Shown in pieces: positions 57,877 to 64,000 of a stretch of 64,000 bases of DNA. The notes under the pieces are model-generated. The model was not told the origin of the DNA. It ran no database searches and was given only the letters and a program-made list of their open reading frames with translations. This stretch comes from Actinospineispora spinosispora DSM 44797 (lineage in GTDB: Bacteria > Actinomycetota > Actinomycetes > Mycobacteriales > Pseudonocardiaceae), in NCBI RefSeq assembly GCF_000429025.1, contig NZ_AUBB01000017.1, positions 269,157-333,156 of the forward strand. The letters are read 5' to 3'. The position numbers and the translations under genes were made by a program. Position 1 is the first letter of the stretch; each line of letters begins with the position of its first letter.

Positions 57877-58521
57877 GTGAGCGACCGGGCGGTTCCGTGG
57901 TGGGCACTGGGGTCCTCGGCGGCCGCCCCGGTCCTGCTCATCGGAGGCTGGACCATCGCCCAGAGCCGGCGGGCAGCGAGTGTCGATCCGCTGCGGGACA
58001 GCATCAGCGCGCTGGCGGCTCTGGGCGCCACGGACCGCTGGATCATGACCGCCGCGCTGGCCGCCGTGGGCGTGTGCCACATGGTCACCGGGCTCGGGCT
58101 GAGCACGTCGGCGTCGCCGGGCCGGGCGGTGCTCGCCGTGGGTGGACTGGCGACGGTCCTGGTGGCGGCGCTTCCGTTGCCCTCTGGCGCACACGGGGTC
58201 GCCGCCGCCGTGGCGTTCGGGGCCCTGGCGGTGTGGCCGGCGCTGTCCTCGGGTGGTGCCCGCCCGTCGGACGTGATGCCGCTGGTCGTGACCGCCGTGC
58301 TGGTGCTCCTGCTCGGCTGGTTCGTCGTCGAGCTCGCGGTCGACGGCCGTATAGGACTGGCCGAGCGGTGCGCGGCGGGAGCGCAGGCGCTGTGGCCGTT
58401 CGTGGCCGTCCTGCGCGCGACTCGGCGCGGCCAGCGGGCTATTCGGCGACGGGCGTCTCGTGCACGTGCCGCCAGCGAAGGCCGTGCGGCGCCTCCTCGG
58501 CGATCTGGAGGAGCGCCGTGA
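57877..58521 (+). CDS. DUF998 membrane protein
   Basis: A 214-residue membrane protein with six hydrophobic helices and the DUF998 signature SVDPLRDSISALAALGATDRW (quoted in part: DPLRDSISALAALG) near residue 35. The C-terminus is basic and low-complexity (RRASRARAASEGRAAPPRR). Function is unknown in the family. The last 83 bp overlap the convergent DUF4440-like gene, so one of the two 3' ends may be shorter than drawn. The start is a GTG. Confidence 0.75.
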   Translation: MSDRAVPWWALGSSAAAPVLLIGGWTIAQSRRAASVDPLRDSISALAALGATDRWIMTAALAAVGVCHMVTGLGLSTSASPGRAVLAVGGLATVLVAALPLPSGAHGVAAAVAFGALAVWPALSSGGARPSDVMPLVVTAVLVLLLGWFVVELAVDGRIGLAERCAAGAQALWPFVAVLRATRRGQRAIRRRASRARAASEGRAAPPRRSGGAP

Positions 58522-58834
58522 CCCGGCGTGCGGCCGTGTGCCCGTGGTCCACGTGGGTCTCGAGGAACTCGACGAGCAGCGCCTCGCCCAGGTCCGCGAC
58601 CTCCCGTACGCCCCCGATCAGGATGCGCAGGCCCGGCCGGGCGTTCGAGGCGCCGGCGAGCGCGTCCAGCAACGCCTGTCGCCCCACGGAGCGGCCCTCG
58701 GCGGTCACCATGGAGAAATCGCTGGTGTGAGCCGCGTCCAGGGCTTCGAGGACGTCGGGCTGCGCGGACGTGCCGAGCCAGTTCGCCAGCAACCGGTGCT
58801 GCCGCTCGACCTCCGCGACCACGTCGGGTCTCAT
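58439..58834 (-). CDS. DUF4440 / SnoaL-like (NTF2-fold) protein
   Basis: A 131-residue small cone-shaped-fold protein: an N-terminal helix pair (EVERQHRLLANWLGTSAQPDVLEAL, part), then HTSDFSMVTAEGRSVGRQALLDAL and a beta-rich half ending LRWRHVHETPVAE. Members are often ligand-binding or minor catalytic proteins with no fixed reaction. Its 3' end overlaps the DUF998 gene on the opposite strand by 83 bp. Confidence 0.75.
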   Translation of the reverse strand: MRPDVVAEVERQHRLLANWLGTSAQPDVLEALDAAHTSDFSMVTAEGRSVGRQALLDALAGASNARPGLRILIGGVREVADLGEALLVEFLETHVDHGHTAARRVTALLQIAEEAPHGLRWRHVHETPVAE

Positions 58835-58914
58835 GGCGGGTCAGGCTACCGCCGAGCGGGCCGGAATATCTGAGGCGCCGGGTGGGTAGGGGTCCATGAG
58901 AGACCCCGGCGCGT

Positions 58915-58930
58915 TCGAGCGTATGTTCGA
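58915..58930. promoter_or_regulatory. SOS (LexA) box upstream of uvrA
   Basis: TCGAGCGTATGTTCGA differs by one base from the actinobacterial LexA consensus TCGAAC-N4-GTTCGA. It lies 139 bp upstream of the uvrA start codon and overlaps a possible -35 region, with TATCCT 19 bp downstream as a candidate -10. DNA-damage induction of uvrA is well established in bacteria. Confidence 0.75.
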
Positions 58931-59068
58931 GTCCTTCGAGCGCTCGGTCTATCCTGTGAGTGCGCCACCGACCGCGAACGTTTTCTGTCGGTGGGCCCAC
59001 TTAGCATGGATCCGGGGTCCGAACCGCGTGTTCTTCCTGTCTAGCGTGTCCACTGGGGAGTTGAAGTC

Positions 59069-61996
<2,928 letters not shown>

Positions 61997-62009
61997 CAGT
62001 GCTCGCCCC

Positions 62010-62073
62010 ATGATCACCACCGTGTGAGGGCTGTTTTTCCGCGTAAGAACAGCCCTCACGCGGTGGTGATCAT
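62010..62073. terminator. Bidirectional terminator after uvrA
   Basis: Near-perfect inverted repeat with 26-bp arms (62010-62035 and 62048-62073, one mismatch) and a 12-nt loop, placed between the convergent uvrA and methyltransferase genes. The arms begin ATGATCACCACCG. The left arm ends in a T5 run on the plus strand. Confidence 0.85.
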
Positions 62074-62079
62074 GAGCGG

Positions 62080-62703
62080 TCAGCGCACGGCTGAGCCGGT
62101 GATGAGTGGGCGGACGAGCGGGGGCATGCCGCGCCACGTGCTGTGTTCCACACGGTCGAGACGCAGCGTGGAAGTGATGGTGTCCAGGAGCGGCCGGTCG
62201 CATCGGCAGCCGATGGCGAACGCCGCCCAGGGGCGCGCCAGGCGGCGCTGCGCGGCGGCGAGCACCTGCCGGTCCGACAGGATGTGCTCGCAGAACAGGA
62301 AGTGCCCGCCGGGGCGGAGCACGCGCGCGATCTCGGCGAGAGCGGCTGAGGCGTCCGGGACGGTGCACAGGACCAGCGTCGAGACGACCGTGTCCACCGA
62401 CGAGTCCTCGACCGGAAGCTCGGTCGCGGGCACGGTCAGCACAGTGGCCGGCCTGCCGACGCCGGAGACACGCCGGTGCAACGACGAGGCCATCGCCGGT
62501 GACGGCTCGGTGAGCAGCAACTCGTCGACATCCGATGGGTAGTGCGGCAGATTGAGGCCCGTACCAGCACCGATCTCCAGCGTCCGGCCACGGGCGGCGC
62601 GCAGGAGCGCGGCCCGGCGGTCGCGCATGCCGCGCCGTTCACCGAGCCACAGGAACGGGTCGTAGACCGAGCTGACCAGCCGCTCCCACCTGTCGGAACT
62701 CAT
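62080..62703 (-). CDS. Class I SAM-dependent methyltransferase
   Basis: A 207-residue methyltransferase of the UbiE/type 11 kind: motif I TLEIGAGTGLNLPHY near residue 41, an acidic residue after beta2 in LLTEPSPAM near 63, STLVLCTVPDASAAL near 108 and LRPGGHFLFCEH near 128. The substrate is unknown; small-molecule or lipid methylation is typical. It stands alone between uvrA and the infC operon. Confidence 0.85.
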   Translation of the reverse strand: MSSDRWERLVSSVYDPFLWLGERRGMRDRRAALLRAARGRTLEIGAGTGLNLPHYPSDVDELLLTEPSPAMASSLHRRVSGVGRPATVLTVPATELPVEDSSVDTVVSTLVLCTVPDASAALAEIARVLRPGGHFLFCEHILSDRQVLAAAQRRLARPWAAFAIGCRCDRPLLDTITSTLRLDRVEHSTWRGMPPLVRPLITGSAVR

Positions 62704-62935
62704 GGTGTTACTCTATGCACAGCGACCAGTCCTTCGCGCGTGCGTGACGGACAGCAAGCGGAGCCCCGCTCCCACCCGACGCCGCAACAGACGCTCGGGT
62801 CCGGTCCTGCCAGACACCTTGGTGGACGGCAGTAGTGCATGCGAGTGTGGTGCATGTCGATCGGTCGGCGCGGGCCTCGACGCCTTTTGTGGCGGCGGGG
62901 CCTTCTGTCGTGGGTTGGGAATCCGGGCGAGGTCG

Positions 62936-62958
62936 GCGACGTTGATCAGGAACGTCGC
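62936..62958 (+). promoter_or_regulatory. Leader hairpin upstream of infC
   Basis: GCGACGTT-GATCAGG-AACGTCGC, a perfect 8-bp stem with a 7-nt loop, ending 35 nt before the infC start. An imperfect larger stem (GGCCTCGACGCC with GGCGGCGGGGCC) lies further upstream at about 62874-62902. Leaders of infC-rpmI-rplT operons are often regulated by structure, but no known motif was matched. Confidence 0.45.
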
Positions 62959-62993
62959 GTGCCACACGTGACCGGAGAGACAGAGGAGACCCC

Positions 62994-63554
62994 ATCACCA
63001 CAGAGACGCGCATCAACGACCGCATCCGAGTGCCCGAAGTTCGACTGGTCGGGCCCAACGGCGAGCAGGTCGGCATTGTGCGCATCGAAGACGCCCTCCG
63101 CCTGGCGCGGGAGGCCGACCTCGACCTGGTCGAGGTAGCGGCCCAGGCACGACCGCCGGTCTGCAAGCTCATGGACTACGGCAAGTTCAAGTACGAGAGC
63201 GCGCAGAAGGCCCGTGAGTCCCGCCGTAACCAGCAGCTGACCGTCATCAAGGAGCAGAAGCTCCGGCCGAAGATCGACAACCATGACTACGAGACCAAGA
63301 AGGGCCACGTGCGGCGCTTCCTCGAGCATGGCAACAAGGTCAAGGTGACGATCATGTTCCGCGGCCGGGAGCAGTCCCGCCCGGAGCTTGGTTTCCGGTT
63401 GCTGCAACGACTGGCTGAGGACATTCAGGACCTCGGTGTCGTCGAAGCCGCGCCGAAGCAGGACGGGCGAAACATGACCATGGTGATTGCGCCGCACAAG
63501 AACCGCGCGAAGGTTGCCAAGCCTGCCGCGGCCACGAGCGACAGCGACGCCTGA
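62994..63554 (+). CDS. infC: Translation initiation factor IF-3, AUC start
   Basis: A 186-residue IF-3. The true N-terminus is upstream of the first GTG: reading from ATC at 62994 gives [19 protein letters not shown], the conserved actinobacterial start, preceded by GAGGAG at five bases. IF-3 genes commonly use a rare start (AUU in E. coli), which IF-3 itself discriminates against, giving autoregulation. The N-terminal domain (about 10-85), the lysine-rich linker and the C-terminal domain ([17 protein letters not shown]) are complete. It heads the operon with rpmI and rplT. Confidence 0.95.
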   Translation: MTTETRINDRIRVPEVRLVGPNGEQVGIVRIEDALRLAREADLDLVEVAAQARPPVCKLMDYGKFKYESAQKARESRRNQQLTVIKEQKLRPKIDNHDYETKKGHVRRFLEHGNKVKVTIMFRGREQSRPELGFRLLQRLAEDIQDLGVVEAAPKQDGRNMTMVIAPHKNRAKVAKPAAATSDSDA

Positions 63555-63607
63555 CCTGTAACGGCATCGCCAGCACTGTCACCTCACCGAGCGACGAAGG
63601 ATTTTTC

Positions 63608-63802
63608 ATGCCTAAGAACAAGTCCCACAGCGGGACGAAGAAGCGCATCAAGGTCACCGGCAGCGGCAAGCTGCTGCGGCAGAAGGCGGGCATGCGCCAC
63701 CTGCTCGAGCGCAAGTCGAGCGAGCAGACCCGCCGCCTGGCCGGCACCGTCGAGGTTGCCAAGTCGGACGCCAAGAGGCTTCGCAAGCTGCTCGGCCGCT
63801 GA
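63608..63802 (+). CDS. rpmI: 50S ribosomal protein L35
   Basis: A 64-residue L35: [20 protein letters not shown] at the start, [15 protein letters not shown] in the middle, LRKLLGR at the end, the normal length and sequence pattern for actinobacteria. GAAGGA lies seven bases before the ATG. It follows infC by 53 bp and precedes rplT by 84 bp. Confidence 0.97.
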   Translation: MPKNKSHSGTKKRIKVTGSGKLLRQKAGMRHLLERKSSEQTRRLAGTVEVAKSDAKRLRKLLGR

Positions 63803-63886
63803 CCCGGGGCGCCGGTCCCGGCGCAGCATCGACCCCACCCCGACCCCGGCGGCCCGACCGCCAGACGACCGAATGAGGATTAAGCA

Positions 63887-64000
63887 GTGGCACGCGTGAA
63901 GCGGGCGGTCAACGCCCAGAAGAAGCGTCGGGCAACCCTCGAGATGGCCAGCGGCTACCGAGGACAGCGGTCCCGGCTGTACCGCAAGGCCAAGGAGCAG
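63887..64000 (+). CDS. rplT: 50S ribosomal protein L20, partial
   Basis: The first 38 codons of L20 ([20 protein letters not shown], then [16 protein letters not shown]) are visible before the window ends; about 80 more residues are expected. The GTG start is preceded by GAGGAT at about seven bases. L20 binds 23S rRNA early in 50S assembly and represses this operon in some bacteria. Confidence 0.95.
   Translation, partial: MARVKRAVNAQKKRRATLEMASGYRGQRSRLYRKAKEQ

Overview
The window is GC-rich (about 70 %), gene-dense DNA from a filamentous actinomycete, most likely of the Pseudonocardiales (Amycolatopsis/Saccharothrix/Lentzea type). This rests on frequent GTG/TTG starts, Lsr2, an HbhA-like protein, a DUF222/HNH (13E12-type) gene, actinobacterial housekeeping genes at the right end and a candidate 6C small RNA. 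No sequence search was run, so the taxonomy is an inference.

Left part (1-16.5 kb): two repeat elements; a CGNR regulator divergent from a carboxymuconolactone-decarboxylase/phosphotriesterase-like pair, with two matched palindromic operators between them; an 1882-residue single-chain biotin-dependent carboxylase laid out like eukaryotic acetyl-CoA carboxylase; a GntR/MFS pair with its own palindrome; CorA; an HbhA-like protein; and an asnB-marR-hydrolase string followed by an orphan HlyD adaptor. 16.7-26.6 kb: an eight-gene operon for uptake and breakdown of a 6-deoxysugar, probably L-rhamnose: DeoR regulator, rhamnulokinase, lipoprotein binding protein, ABC ATPase, two permeases, fused aldolase/dehydrogenase and a TIM-barrel isomerase/epimerase. 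No classical rhamnose isomerase is present.

26.6-28.8 kb: a small module of an HD-domain protein and a frameshifted XRE regulator, bracketed by two copies of a 64-bp palindromic repeat whose third copy lies at the left edge. 28.8-47.4 kb: a NAD kinase gene, then the most unusual locus, a 17.6-kb unit of six overlapping genes encoding three type I polyketide synthases, a glutathione-S-transferase-like protein, a cytochrome P450 and a GNAT protein. The first synthase reads ACP-KS-AT-AT-(dead DH)-(dead KR)-ACP. The second is a complete KS-AT-DH-KR-ACP module. The third is KS-AT-(DH remnant)-ACP. There is no thioesterase, ligase or cluster regulator; Lsr2, a nucleoid silencer, and a DMT-like membrane protein follow immediately.

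Right part (48-64 kb): a WYL regulator, a DUF222/HNH gene with a 158-bp palindromic element repeated at the left edge of the window, small conserved proteins, a sugar kinase, a hydrolase, the candidate 6C RNA, a zinc-ribbon protein, RNase HI, a hairpin-rich 0.7-kb gap, an MBL hydrolase, uvrA with a LexA-type box upstream, a methyltransferase, and infC-rpmI-rplT. infC appears to use an AUC start codon; rplT runs off the end.
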